The position numbers and the translations under genes are program-made. From Candidatus Omnitrophota bacterium (GTDB lineage: Bacteria; Omnitrophota; Gorgyraeia; 2-02-FULL-51-18; JAGOUK01): a DNA stretch of 9,840 bases. The notes beneath the pieces are model-generated. The model did not search any database and had not been told where the DNA came from. It saw only the letters and a list, made by a program, of their open reading frames with translations. Each line of letters begins with the position of its first letter. Position 1 is the stretch's first letter. Shown here piece by piece: positions 1 through 7,138 of the stretch. The stretch is taken from assembly GCA_018061225.1 (NCBI GenBank), contig JAGOUK010000033.1:1-9840 (forward strand), read 5' to 3'.

Positions 1-1
1 C

Positions 2-1102
2 CCGGTGATCGAGCCGGTGTGGGATCTGTACCGGGACGCATTGCTGCTTTATGGAAAAAAATCCACGCTCATCGAATGGGACGAAGATATTCCGGATTGG
101 GACCGCTTGGCGGAGGAGGCGGATCAAGCCAGAAAAATTTATCAGGCCGCGTCAAACAAAGGGGTGATCGGCGGCGACCGCGCGCTCGAGAGTCAGGCGT
201 CAAAGCGCCGTGGAATCGCTTCGGCCGCCGCGGCCCCTCATAATGACGGGGCGGCCACATTGGCTGAGGTGCAGGCATGGATGCGGCGTCGAATCTATCC
301 GGACCTCGCCGAAGCGTCTGATGCGAGCGCTTCCGCTGCCGGCTCGAGGCCGGTCGAACTCAACCCGCAAGGGGGCGACCCGGGCGAGGCGCGTCTTGAG
401 GTATACGCGGGCGGTTACCCCGCGCGCATCGCCGAGTCGCTCAAAGAATCCTTCGAGGCGGTTCAACACATCTTAGGCGAGGGAATGTTTCTCAAGACAG
501 CGTATGCCTATGCCCAAACACGGCCGTCCAAAAGCTTCGACCTAGGGCTTGCAGGCAGGGACTTCCCGGATTTTTTGAAGCACGCGCGCGTGACCGAGAA
601 GCTCCCGTTTCTTCCGGACTTGGCGGCACTCGAATGGAAAATCTCGGAAGCTTTTCATGCCTATGACCAGCCGGCCATGAATCCGGCCGCGCTGATGAGC
701 GTTGCTCCCGAAGATTGGGAGGGTCTGGTCTTTGACTTTAGGCCGTCCGCGGCGCTCATCAAAGCGGCTTGGCCGGTGGTGGATCTTTGGCGCGCGCGCC
801 GTGTCCCGATCGAAGAGTTTGATATTGAAGTGACGAATCGACCGCAAAAAGCGATCGTCATCCGTTCCGGATTCAAGGTGATTTGTGAGCCGCTCGAAAG
901 CGAAGAGTTTGAAGTGCTCTCCGGCCTCGCCGCGGGCCGCACACTCGGCGAGGTGTGTGAAGCGCTCGCCGAACGGCTGCCGGAAGACGGCGAGATTCCG
1001 CTCGATGTCTGGTTTGGCCGATGGACCGGCCTCGGTCTTTTCACGTCCGTGCACCCCAAGGAGCATCATGGCGCATTCGACCCCAATTCTCTACTGCGGT
1101 GA
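2..1102 (+). CDS. MNIO (DUF692) C-terminus fused to DUF2063/BufC-like protein, 5' partial
   Basis: The reading frame is open to the left edge, so the start lies outside the window; the in-frame GTG at 5 is not the true start. Counting from that GTG, residues 1-50 resemble the C-terminus of DUF692/MNIO enzymes (PVWDLYRDAL, then TLIEWDEDIP at 21-30 and an alanine/glutamate-rich helix). After a linker (about 51-84) comes a DUF2063-type domain: LAEVQAWM at 86-93, RLEVYAGGY at 130-138, LGEGMF at 157-162, DFPDFL at 186-191, ALEW at 208-211, AWPVVDLWRA at 255-264. Residues 275-350 look like the C-terminal wHTH-like part of BufC/HvfC. Known of the family: MNIOs use iron to modify cysteines in ribosomal peptides, with the DUF2063 partner presenting the substrate. 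The two are usually separate adjacent genes; here they are one chain. Peptide modification by this protein is an inference, since the catalytic barrel and the precursor gene are outside the window. Confidence 0.85.
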   Translation, partial: PVIEPVWDLYRDALLLYGKKSTLIEWDEDIPDWDRLAEEADQARKIYQAASNKGVIGGDRALESQASKRRGIASAAAAPHNDGAATLAEVQAWMRRRIYPDLAEASDASASAAGSRPVELNPQGGDPGEARLEVYAGGYPARIAESLKESFEAVQHILGEGMFLKTAYAYAQTRPSKSFDLGLAGRDFPDFLKHARVTEKLPFLPDLAALEWKISEAFHAYDQPAMNPAALMSVAPEDWEGLVFDFRPSAALIKAAWPVVDLWRARRVPIEEFDIEVTNRPQKAIVIRSGFKVICEPLESEEFEVLSGLAAGRTLGEVCEALAERLPEDGEIPLDVWFGRWTGLGLFTSVHPKEHHGAFDPNSLLR

Positions 1103-1820
1103 TCATGATCTGAATGACGCGGCCAGGTACTTCGCAGGCTCGCTCCGCGCGGCGGGGATGCGTTTTGATTACGCGCCCTCTGACGCCAAGTTTGACCGGG
1201 CGATGATGTCCGGGCATTACCAGTTATATATATTGAGCGATTACCCGGGGCGGTTCTTAGGAGATGCCGGCGCTGAGCATATTGCCGCCAAAGTCAAAGA
1301 AGGGGCGGGGCTTTTGATGATCGGCGGCTGGGGATCATTCACGGGTGTCGACGGACATTACGGCCAAACTGCTTTGGCCGAGGTGCTGCCGGTCCGCTGT
1401 CTGGCAGGCGATGACCGCCGTCAGGGAGCGGCCGCCTACCGCATCGCGCCGGGCGCGGACGTCGCGCATCTCGGCAAGCCGGCGCTGGACTTCAGTACCG
1501 CCCCCACGCTCGCGGGCTTCAACCGCACCATCCTCAAACCCGGGTCGTCCCAACTGCTCACCGTTCAAACACTGCAATTTGACCGAACCAACACCAAGGC
1601 GAAGGTCATCGCGGCCGACCCATTGCTGGTCACTCGCGCGCATGGCCGCGGCCGCGCAACCGCATTTTGCACGGATCTGGCCCCGCATTGGTCGGGAGGG
1701 CTTACGGATTGGGGAAAAAGCGTTAAGATATCGGCCGGCCCCGGAATCAAGGCTGAAGTCGGCGCGACGTATGCCGAGCTGATCAAGCGGATCGTCCTGC
1801 TTGCGATGCAAAAATCATGA
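1068..1820 (+). CDS. GATase1-like protein (PF07090-type putative glutamine amidotransferase)
   Basis: This 250-residue protein starts at an ATG preceded by AAGGAG at 1058-1063. A longer open frame reaches back to 885, but that part lies fully inside the upstream gene and lacks a comparable ribosome site. The fold signature is class I glutamine amidotransferase-like: an N-terminal beta strand (PILYCGDHD, 6-14), YILSDYPG at 54-61, GAGLLMIGGWGSFTG at 79-93 and a C-terminal GRATAFCTDLAPHW at 195-208, as in the PF07090 'putative glutamine amidotransferase' family. The position of the usual nucleophile elbow reads GGWGSF with no cysteine, so true glutaminase activity is doubtful. It overlaps the MNIO-DUF2063 gene by 35 nt, which implies translational coupling and perhaps a shared pathway. 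No signal peptide is visible, so it is probably cytoplasmic. Family assignment is fairly sure; function is unknown. Confidence 0.8.
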   Translation: MAHSTPILYCGDHDLNDAARYFAGSLRAAGMRFDYAPSDAKFDRAMMSGHYQLYILSDYPGRFLGDAGAEHIAAKVKEGAGLLMIGGWGSFTGVDGHYGQTALAEVLPVRCLAGDDRRQGAAAYRIAPGADVAHLGKPALDFSTAPTLAGFNRTILKPGSSQLLTVQTLQFDRTNTKAKVIAADPLLVTRAHGRGRATAFCTDLAPHWSGGLTDWGKSVKISAGPGIKAEVGATYAELIKRIVLLAMQKS

Positions 1821-1856
1821 TCGGGCAGACTCTTATTTAACGAAGGACAGGGATTT

Positions 1857-3854
1857 ATGACACAAGCGCAAGACCCCTCCAGCAATTTCATCGAAGATCT
1901 TCTTAAAGAAGTCAGGCATTTTGAGCCGACCGCCGAATTTGTCAAACAGGCGAATATTCACGACCCGGCCGTGCACGACAAAGCCGCCGCCGACCCGAAT
2001 GTCTATTGGGCCGAATGGGCCAAAGAACTCCACTGGGACAAGCCGTTCAAAAAAACACTTGAATGGAAAGCCCCGCACGCCAAGTGGTTCGCCGACGGCA
2101 AGATCAACGCCTGCGTCAATTGCGTCGACCGGCATGTTTTTCCAAAAAAGAAAAAGGATTCGCTGCGCAACAAGGCCGCTCTGATCTGGGAAGGGGAGCC
2201 CGGCGACCGACAGACCCTGACCTACTGGGACCTCTACCGCGAAGTCGTCAAATTTGCCGATGTGCTCAAGAAGCGCGGCGTTCATAAGGGCGACCGCGTG
2301 GCGATCTACATGCCGATGGTGCCTGAGGCGGTGATCACGATGCTCGCGTGCGCGCGCATCGGCGCGGTTCACAGCGTCGTCTTTGGAGGCTTCAGCGCCG
2401 AAGCGCTGGCCGACCGTATCTGCGACGCGGAAGCCAAGCTGCTCGTGACCGCCGACTTCGGCTGGCGCCGCGGCAAAAAAATTCTGCTCAAAAAAGCCGC
2501 CGACGATGCGGTCAAGAACTGCCCGTCGATCAAACAGGTGATTGTCGTAGCGCGCGAGCACGCCCGCGGCGCCGCCTCCACCGATTGCGACATGCGTTCG
2601 GGCCGTGACCTTTGGTGGCATGAAGAAATGCGCCACGCCGCGACGGATTGCCCGCCGGCCGCGACCGAAGCTGAAGACCTGCTCTTTATCCTTTATACCT
2701 CCGGCACCACCGGCAAGCCCAAGGGCATCGTTCACACCACCGGCGGTTACCTCACCGGCGTGTACGCCACAACGAAGTGGGTGTTCGATCTCAAGCCCCA
2801 GGACGTCTTCTGGTGCACGGCCGATATCGGCTGGATCACCGGGCACAGTTATGTTGTCTATGGCCCGCTCGCCAACGGCGCCACGGTGCTCTTGTATGAA
2901 GGCTCGCCCGACTGGCCGGACAAGGACCGCTTCTGGAAGCTCATCGAAAATTACGGCGTGACGATTTTTTACACCGCGCCGACAGCCATCCGCGCGTTCA
3001 TGAAATGGGGCGTTGAATGGACGCAGAAGTCAGACCTGTCTTCGCTCCGCCTGCTGGGTTCGGTCGGCGAGCCGATCAATCCGGAAGCGTGGATGTGGTA
3101 TCACAAATTTATCGGCAAAGAAAAATGTCCCATCGTCGACACGTGGTGGCAGACCGAGACGGGCGCCATCATGATCACACCGTTGCCGGGCCTTACCACC
3201 ACCAAGCCGGCATCGGCGACGCTGGCTTTTCCGGGGATCAGCGCCGAAGTGCTCACCGAGGCGGGAGAAAATGTCAGAACCGGCGGCGGTTATGTGGCCA
3301 TCACTAAGCCCTGGCCGTCGATGCTCCGCACCATCTGGCGGGACGATGACCGGTATGTGCAGACCTATTGGTCCAAGTGGAAAAACGGCATTTACTTTCC
3401 GGGCGACGGCGGTAAGCGCGACGCGGACGGGTATTTTTGGTTCCTGGGCCGCGTGGATGACGTGATGAATGTAGCCGGACACCGCATCGGGACCATGGAA
3501 GTGGAGAGCGCGCTGGTCGATCATCCCTTTGTGGCGGAAGCGGCCGTCGTTGGCAAAAAGCACGACCTCAAAGGAACCGCGGTGGTCGGCTTCGTCACGC
3601 TCAAAGAGGGCCGGCTGGGCAATCCGGCGCTTGCGGCCGAGCTCAAGGAGCATGTGGTCAAAAAAATCGGCGCGATCGCGAGACCGGAAGACATTTTATT
3701 TTCGGCCGATTTGCCCAAGACCCGCTCCGGCAAAATCATGCGCCGTCTGCTGCGGGATATCGCCGAAGGCAAAGCGCTCGGCGACACGACCACGCTCGCC
3801 GACCCGGCCGTGATCCAGAACTTGCGCGCGATGTACGAGGAGCAGGAAGCTTGA
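1857..3854 (+). CDS. acs: acetyl-CoA synthetase (AMP-forming)
   Basis: This is a full-length 665-residue Acs (family norm about 650) that activates acetate to acetyl-CoA through acetyl-AMP. The start ATG follows AAGGA at 1843-1847. Visible parts are the N-terminal ACAS_N segment (about 1-100), the phosphate-binding loop YTSGTTGKPKG at 280-290, GWITGHSYVVYGPLANGAT at 325-343, SVGEPIN at 402-408, and WWQTETG at 430-436. The Trp of this last motif restricts the acyl pocket to acetate in characterised enzymes. The hinge is GRVDDVMNVAGHR at 531-543, and PKTRSGKIMRR at 620-630 carries the catalytic Lys626, which in other bacteria is the target of Pat-type acetylation control. One pocket position that is Val in the Salmonella enzyme is Ile here (GWITGH), a mild change, so a somewhat different acyl preference (for example propionate) cannot be excluded. 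It lies 36 nt after the GATase-like gene and overlaps the next gene by 4 nt. Confidence 0.97.
   Translation: MTQAQDPSSNFIEDLLKEVRHFEPTAEFVKQANIHDPAVHDKAAADPNVYWAEWAKELHWDKPFKKTLEWKAPHAKWFADGKINACVNCVDRHVFPKKKKDSLRNKAALIWEGEPGDRQTLTYWDLYREVVKFADVLKKRGVHKGDRVAIYMPMVPEAVITMLACARIGAVHSVVFGGFSAEALADRICDAEAKLLVTADFGWRRGKKILLKKAADDAVKNCPSIKQVIVVAREHARGAASTDCDMRSGRDLWWHEEMRHAATDCPPAATEAEDLLFILYTSGTTGKPKGIVHTTGGYLTGVYATTKWVFDLKPQDVFWCTADIGWITGHSYVVYGPLANGATVLLYEGSPDWPDKDRFWKLIENYGVTIFYTAPTAIRAFMKWGVEWTQKSDLSSLRLLGSVGEPINPEAWMWYHKFIGKEKCPIVDTWWQTETGAIMITPLPGLTTTKPASATLAFPGISAEVLTEAGENVRTGGGYVAITKPWPSMLRTIWRDDDRYVQTYWSKWKNGIYFPGDGGKRDADGYFWFLGRVDDVMNVAGHRIGTMEVESALVDHPFVAEAAVVGKKHDLKGTAVVGFVTLKEGRLGNPALAAELKEHVVKKIGAIARPEDILFSADLPKTRSGKIMRRLLRDIAEGKALGDTTTLADPAVIQNLRAMYEEQEA
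3837..3842 (+). promoter_or_regulatory. ribosome binding site fixing a TTG start
   Basis: GAGGAG lies inside the last codons of acs, eight bases before the TTG at 3851. It supports initiation at that rare start codon, whose last two bases are also the first two of the acs TGA stop. Confidence 0.6.
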
Positions 3855-4489
3855 TCGGAGGTCCCGGCGGCGGAGGCAGCGGCAGCGATAAGGGGCAGGA
3901 CCCCAAGTTCTATATTTTTCGGTACATCATCTCGTCGCTGGTTGCGCTGGTGATGTCCGTGATCCTCATCACCCTTTACTCCGTGATCCCGCAGCATGAG
4001 CCGGGTCTCAAGACACGGGGTCCCGCGCGCGCCAAGGTCCAGAATGGCGTCTGGGAAAAAAATGACTTCATGGGCCTCATCGATACGCAGTGGACTCTCC
4101 GGGGCGGTGTTGCGGAGGGGGAAGCCCTGCAATATCACGCGAATGGTTCGGTGTTCCGCGAACTGACTTACCGGAACGGTCTGCTCGACGGCGTTGTCCG
4201 GGAATATTATGAAAAACCCAGACATCGCAGCATCCCGGCGCGCGGACGGATCGCCAGTCCCGCGGAACGGCGAGCGGCATCGGGCGCGCTTCGCCGGACC
4301 GTCACTTACCGCGGAGGTGTCGCGGACGGAAGTTATGAAGTGTTTTATCCGGATGGGGTCCTAAAAGAAGAGGGGAGTTACCGCGACGGCCGCAAGCAGA
4401 CTGCGGCCAAATACGGCAAAGACGGCGCCCTCCTGGGTGCATCCACGGCCAAGGATAAAGAGGAGAATATATGGGCACTCGGACGATAA
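3851..4489 (+). CDS. membrane-anchored MORN_2-repeat protein
   Basis: This is a 212-residue protein beginning at TTG in a TTGA overlap with the acs stop codon. The next possible starts fall inside the membrane segment, so TTG is the sensible start. A short glycine/serine-rich cytoplasmic leader (2-13) is followed by one predicted transmembrane helix (about 24-46), so the rest is probably outside the inner membrane. Two repeats of the MORN variant type seen in YwqK-like proteins are visible: about 88-119 (EGEALQYHANGSVFRELTYRNG) and about 153-181 (DGSYEVFYPDGVLKEEGSYRDG). A basic insert separates them (121-150). Such repeats are often structural or interaction modules; no enzymatic residues are evident. 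The function is unknown, and the tight coupling to acs is probably organisational rather than mechanistic. Confidence 0.8.
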   Translation: MIGGPGGGGSGSDKGQDPKFYIFRYIISSLVALVMSVILITLYSVIPQHEPGLKTRGPARAKVQNGVWEKNDFMGLIDTQWTLRGGVAEGEALQYHANGSVFRELTYRNGLLDGVVREYYEKPRHRSIPARGRIASPAERRAASGALRRTVTYRGGVADGSYEVFYPDGVLKEEGSYRDGRKQTAAKYGKDGALLGASTAKDKEENIWALGR

Positions 4490-4713
4490 TGTGGCTTTTT
4501 CTCGGAGCTATTCTGCTGATCGCGGGTTTGATCTCTTCGGTTAGAGATGGTAAGGACGGACCGGTTCGCCGAATGCCGACGCAAGAAGTGCAGGTGATAC
4601 CGCAGCGTCTGTCGGACGCGAGACCGGCCGTGAAGGCGGACACTGGTTTTATGATTGATCCGATCAAAGGCGTTCGGCGTAAGGACGATCAGAATGCGGA
4701 TTATTTTAAATGA
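4471..4713 (+). CDS. small single-pass membrane protein, unknown function
   Basis: This is an 80-residue protein with AGGAG at 4461-4465 spaced five bases before the ATG. It overlaps the end of the MORN-repeat gene by 19 nt, so the two are probably translated together. Residues 6-22 form one hydrophobic helix (IMWLFLGAILLIAGLIS). The rest is polar, with mixed charge and no cysteines (PVRRMPTQEVQVIPQRL; IDPIKGVRRKDDQNADYF). No known domain is recognised. The good ribosome site, the overlap and the coherent membrane topology argue that it is real. Confidence 0.7.
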   Translation: MGTRTIMWLFLGAILLIAGLISSVRDGKDGPVRRMPTQEVQVIPQRLSDARPAVKADTGFMIDPIKGVRRKDDQNADYFK

Positions 4714-4747
4714 AGCTCCCAGGTTTGTTATGGATACGGTCCGAGTG

Positions 4748-4776
4748 TTGAATTCCGGCCTCAAATCAGTTATTCT
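4748..4776 (+). promoter_or_regulatory. candidate sigma70-type promoter
   Basis: TTGAAT at 4748-4753 and TATTCT at 4771-4776 are separated by 17 bases, each matching its consensus at four or more positions. They lie in the only AT-rich intergenic stretch before the 4820-9121 gene cluster (106 nt gap). Transcription would begin near 4783 and give a short AT-rich leader. This is an eye-based match only; TATAAA at 4776-4781 is an alternative -10 with poor spacing. Confidence 0.4.
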
Positions 4777-4819
4777 ATAAAGATAAACAAAATTAACTAA
4801 TACCTTTCAATATTAAGTC

Positions 4820-5191
4820 ATGGACAATCCTATGGTTCGACTCGCAATATTCTTCATCGTTCTCACGGCGGTTGGCCTGCTTTTTTTAAAGTCGCTCAAA
4901 TCCGCCAATCCCCAGACTCGTCAATTGTCCGCGCCTAAGGTATCGGTCAAGCCGCGCGTCAAAAAATCAGCGGGACCGTCTGACGAGATTTGGACGCAAG
5001 TTTATGACACCGACTCTCTCGAAGATGCCAAAAAGGTGCAGCGCAAATATTTTGACTCCGAGATCCCGTGTCTGGTGTATCAGCAGGGCAAGAAAGACGT
5101 GTATGGTGACCGGATGAAGCATTACGGGATCTCCGTACCGCGCGAGGCGCTGGAAAAAGCCCAGAACCTCCTTGCCAAGATCGCGCTCTAA
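4820..5191 (+). CDS. membrane-anchored DUF2007-like protein
   Basis: This is a 123-residue protein. Residues 6-24 form an N-terminal transmembrane helix (VRLAIFFIVLTAVGLLFLK), followed by a basic, Ser/Pro-rich linker (about 27-52). The small C-terminal domain (55-123) starts IWTQVYDTDSLEDAKKV, continues with EIPCLVYQQG at 81-90, and ends in a helix (PREALEKAQNLLAKI). The pattern 'strand - sequence element - IPC - strand - V - A-x-x-LL' resembles the PF09413/DUF2007 'putative signal transducing' fold, but this is by eye and tentative. The start is not fixed: there is no strong Shine-Dalgarno before ATG 4820 or the in-frame ATG at 4832. It is the first gene behind the promoter-like stretch and sits 23 nt before glgC. 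Confidence 0.7.
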   Translation: MDNPMVRLAIFFIVLTAVGLLFLKSLKSANPQTRQLSAPKVSVKPRVKKSAGPSDEIWTQVYDTDSLEDAKKVQRKYFDSEIPCLVYQQGKKDVYGDRMKHYGISVPREALEKAQNLLAKIAL

Positions 5192-5214
5192 CTCGTTTAT
5201 ATAAAGGTTCGACC

Positions 5215-6495
5215 ATGTCACAAATACCCTCACTCGCCAACCGCAACACGCTCTGCATCATCATGGGCGGCGGCCGCGGCAAACGCATGGAACCGCTCAC
5301 GCGCTACCGCTCCAAGCCCGCCGTTCCGCTGGGCGGCAATTACCGTCTGATCGACATCCCCATTTCGAACTGTCTCAACTCAGGCTTCAACAAGATCCTG
5401 GTGCTCACGCAGTACAATTCTGAATCGCTCAACAAGCATATCTTCAGAACCTATAAGCTCGACACCTTTTTCGGCGGCTTTGTCGAAATCCTCGCCGCCG
5501 AGCAGTCTTACGAAAAAACCGAGTGGTTTCAGGGCACGGCGGATTCCGTGCGCCGCGCGATGCCGCATATCCGCGACCCCAGGATCGATGAGGTTATCGT
5601 CCTCTCCGGAGATCAGCTCTACAACATGGATCTGCGCGAATTACAGCATGAGCATCACCGGCGGGGCGCTGATCTCACCGTGGCCTGCCATCTTGAGCCT
5701 GAAGAAAATATCCACGGCTTCGGCATCATGAACACGGATGCCGACAGCCGCATCACCAGCTTCGTCGAAAAGCCCAAGGACGCGTCGCTGGTCACGGGCG
5801 GACCCGTCTTATTGGACGGTAAGCCGCGCTTTTTGGCCAATATGGGAATTTACATATTCAAAAAGGACGTTCTCACCGAGCTCCTGAGCCAGAATCCGAA
5901 TCAGATCGACTTCGGTAAAGAAATCATTCCCGCCGCCATCCGCGACCGCAAGGTGTACGCGTATAACTTTACGGATTATTGGTCCGATATCGGGACCATT
6001 GGTTCCTATTACGAGGCGAGCCTGATGCTGACCGACTACACCCCGGCATTCAATCTTTACAACGAGGACTGGCAGATCTTCACGCGTCCGCGCTATCTGC
6101 CGCCGGCCAAGATCCTCGAGTGCCAGATTCACCAGTCCATCATTTCGGAAGGGTGTATTATCGAGGAATCTGTGATCCGCCGCTCGCTGGTCGGCGTGCG
6201 CAGCGTGATCGGCAACAACACGAGGATCTTCGAGTCGATCGTCACGGGCAACGACTATTTTGAATCTCAAGAAAGCCGTTCCGCCAAACACGATCGCGGG
6301 ATTCCGCATTTGGGAATCGGCCGTGATTGTGAGATCCGCAAGGCCATCATCGACAAGAACGTGGCCATCGGCGACGGCTGCAAAATCATCAACAAGAACA
6401 ACGCCGACCATGAAGACGGCGACAAATATTCCATCCGCGACGGCATCGTCGTGGTTCACAAAGACGCGGTCATCCCCAGCGGGACCGTCATCTAA
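5215..6495 (+). CDS. glgC: glucose-1-phosphate adenylyltransferase (ADP-glucose pyrophosphorylase)
   Basis: This 426-residue enzyme makes ADP-glucose from ATP and glucose-1-phosphate, the first committed step of glycogen synthesis. The N-terminal nucleotidyltransferase domain has the loop MGGGRGKRMEPLT at 17-29, then KPAVPLGGNYRLIDIPISNC at 34-53, LTQYNS at 64-69, LSGDQLYNMD at 130-139 (catalytic-type Asp133) and FVEKP at 183-187 (Lys186, glucose-1-phosphate binding). The C-terminal left-handed beta-helix hexapeptide region runs from about 295 to the end, finishing IVVVHKDAVIPSGTVI. The motifs, especially NYRLIDIPISNCLNSG and GIGRDCEIRKAIIDKN, look closer to plant/cyanobacterial enzymes than to E. 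coli GlgC. AAAGG at 5203-5207 precedes the ATG by seven bases. No glgA or glgB lies in the window. Allosteric behaviour cannot be read from the sequence. Confidence 0.96.
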   Translation: MSQIPSLANRNTLCIIMGGGRGKRMEPLTRYRSKPAVPLGGNYRLIDIPISNCLNSGFNKILVLTQYNSESLNKHIFRTYKLDTFFGGFVEILAAEQSYEKTEWFQGTADSVRRAMPHIRDPRIDEVIVLSGDQLYNMDLRELQHEHHRRGADLTVACHLEPEENIHGFGIMNTDADSRITSFVEKPKDASLVTGGPVLLDGKPRFLANMGIYIFKKDVLTELLSQNPNQIDFGKEIIPAAIRDRKVYAYNFTDYWSDIGTIGSYYEASLMLTDYTPAFNLYNEDWQIFTRPRYLPPAKILECQIHQSIISEGCIIEESVIRRSLVGVRSVIGNNTRIFESIVTGNDYFESQESRSAKHDRGIPHLGIGRDCEIRKAIIDKNVAIGDGCKIINKNNADHEDGDKYSIRDGIVVVHKDAVIPSGTVI

Positions 6496-6514
6496 ACCAA
6501 CAACAAGAGGCCTC

Positions 6515-6823
6515 ATGAACTACAGAACAGCTGCTCTCACCGCGTTGATCATCACCTTTGCCGCCGCCGCGCACGCGGACTCAGGGTCTAATTTTGTCTC
6601 CGGCAACGCGAATAACGACGGGGAGTACACTCCGCGCAAGGTCCGCACCATGGCCAAAGATCCCAACAAGGCCCCCGGCTTCTGGGATAAAGAGTGGGAG
6701 CGCTCAGGCCTCAATAAAACGGTCGGCGGTGCTTGGTGGAGCCCTCTTTCCAAATCCGGCAACTTCTTCAAGAACAAGGAAGACGCTTACCGCGCGAAGC
6801 ATTCCATGGGCTCGGACAAGTAA
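6515..6823 (+). CDS. small exported protein, unknown function
   Basis: This is a 102-residue protein whose ATG is preceded by AAGAGG at 6505-6510. The same frame is open further upstream to 6260, but that part lies inside glgC and lacks a ribosome site. Residues 1-21 are a convincing signal peptide (positive Arg4, hydrophobic core, AHA cleavage motif), so the mature protein of about 81 residues starts at Asp22. It is polar and basic, with several Trp (PGFWDKEW, GGAWWSPL) and no cysteine. No domain is recognised. It follows glgC by 19 nt and precedes the BolA-like gene by 27 nt, so it is part of the same transcript. A periplasmic or surface role is inferred only from the signal peptide. Confidence 0.75.
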   Translation: MNYRTAALTALIITFAAAAHADSGSNFVSGNANNDGEYTPRKVRTMAKDPNKAPGFWDKEWERSGLNKTVGGAWWSPLSKSGNFFKNKEDAYRAKHSMGSDK

Positions 6824-6850
6824 AATCAATTTGGCGAGAGTGTATTTGTG

Positions 6851-7093
6851 ATGCTTATGGAACCCGATGAACTCGAGCGCTTGGTCCTGTCCGCGTTGCC
6901 GGACGCGTCGGTCAAAGTCACCGACATGACCGGAACGCGGGATCATTATGAGGTTCGCGCCGTGTGGGCGGGGTTTGACGGCAAGTCTCTGATCGAGCGG
7001 CATCGGGTGATGCATAAGATCTTCGAGCCTTATTTGAACGGCCCCGTGCACGCGGTAAAATACAAAACACTGACGCCGTCCGAGGCGATCTGA
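6851..7093 (+). CDS. bolA: BolA/IbaG family protein
   Basis: This is an 80-residue BolA-fold protein. Visible features are the N-terminal helix (ELERLVLSALPDASVKVTD), the DHYEVRAVWAGFDGKS strand pair, the conserved RHRVMHKIF helix, and the closing HAVKYKTLTPSEAI strand/helix seen in BolA and IbaG. The RHR...H histidines are the type that coordinate an Fe-S cluster together with a CGFS glutaredoxin. The start is ambiguous: GAGAG at 6836-6840 sits 7 nt before GTG 6848, 10 nt before ATG 6851 and 16 nt before ATG 6857; ATG 6851 is chosen. The next gene is a CGFS glutaredoxin, the known partner, which strongly supports a role in Fe-S cluster trafficking. BolA versus IbaG subtype is not resolved. 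Confidence 0.9.
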   Translation: MLMEPDELERLVLSALPDASVKVTDMTGTRDHYEVRAVWAGFDGKSLIERHRVMHKIFEPYLNGPVHAVKYKTLTPSEAI

Positions 7094-7138
7094 CCGCGGT
7101 TCATCACCGCGTTAAGATTTATTAAAACCGGGAGATTT

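Noticed and set aside
885..1067. N-terminal extension of the GATase-like protein
   Set aside because: It lies within the MNIO-DUF2063 gene in another frame, reads as low-quality Ser/Arg-rich sequence, and the ATG at 1068 has a strong ribosome site.
1833..2846. 337-codon open frame on the minus strand
   Set aside because: It lies antisense to acs, whose protein is unmistakable. Its translation has no recognisable domain, and such antisense frames are expected in GC-rich coding DNA.
4471..5191. Small membrane proteins as candidate MNIO precursor peptides
   Set aside because: Precursors of MNIO systems carry conserved cysteines and usually a Sec-type leader. The 80-residue protein has no cysteine and the 123-residue one has a single cysteine in a folded-looking domain; both are also distant from the enzyme gene.
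7095..7111. Hairpin CGCGGT-TCATC-ACCGCG between the BolA-like gene and the glutaredoxin
   Set aside because: The stem is only six base pairs and no T-run follows. A terminator between two partner genes is unlikely, although weak attenuation is possible.
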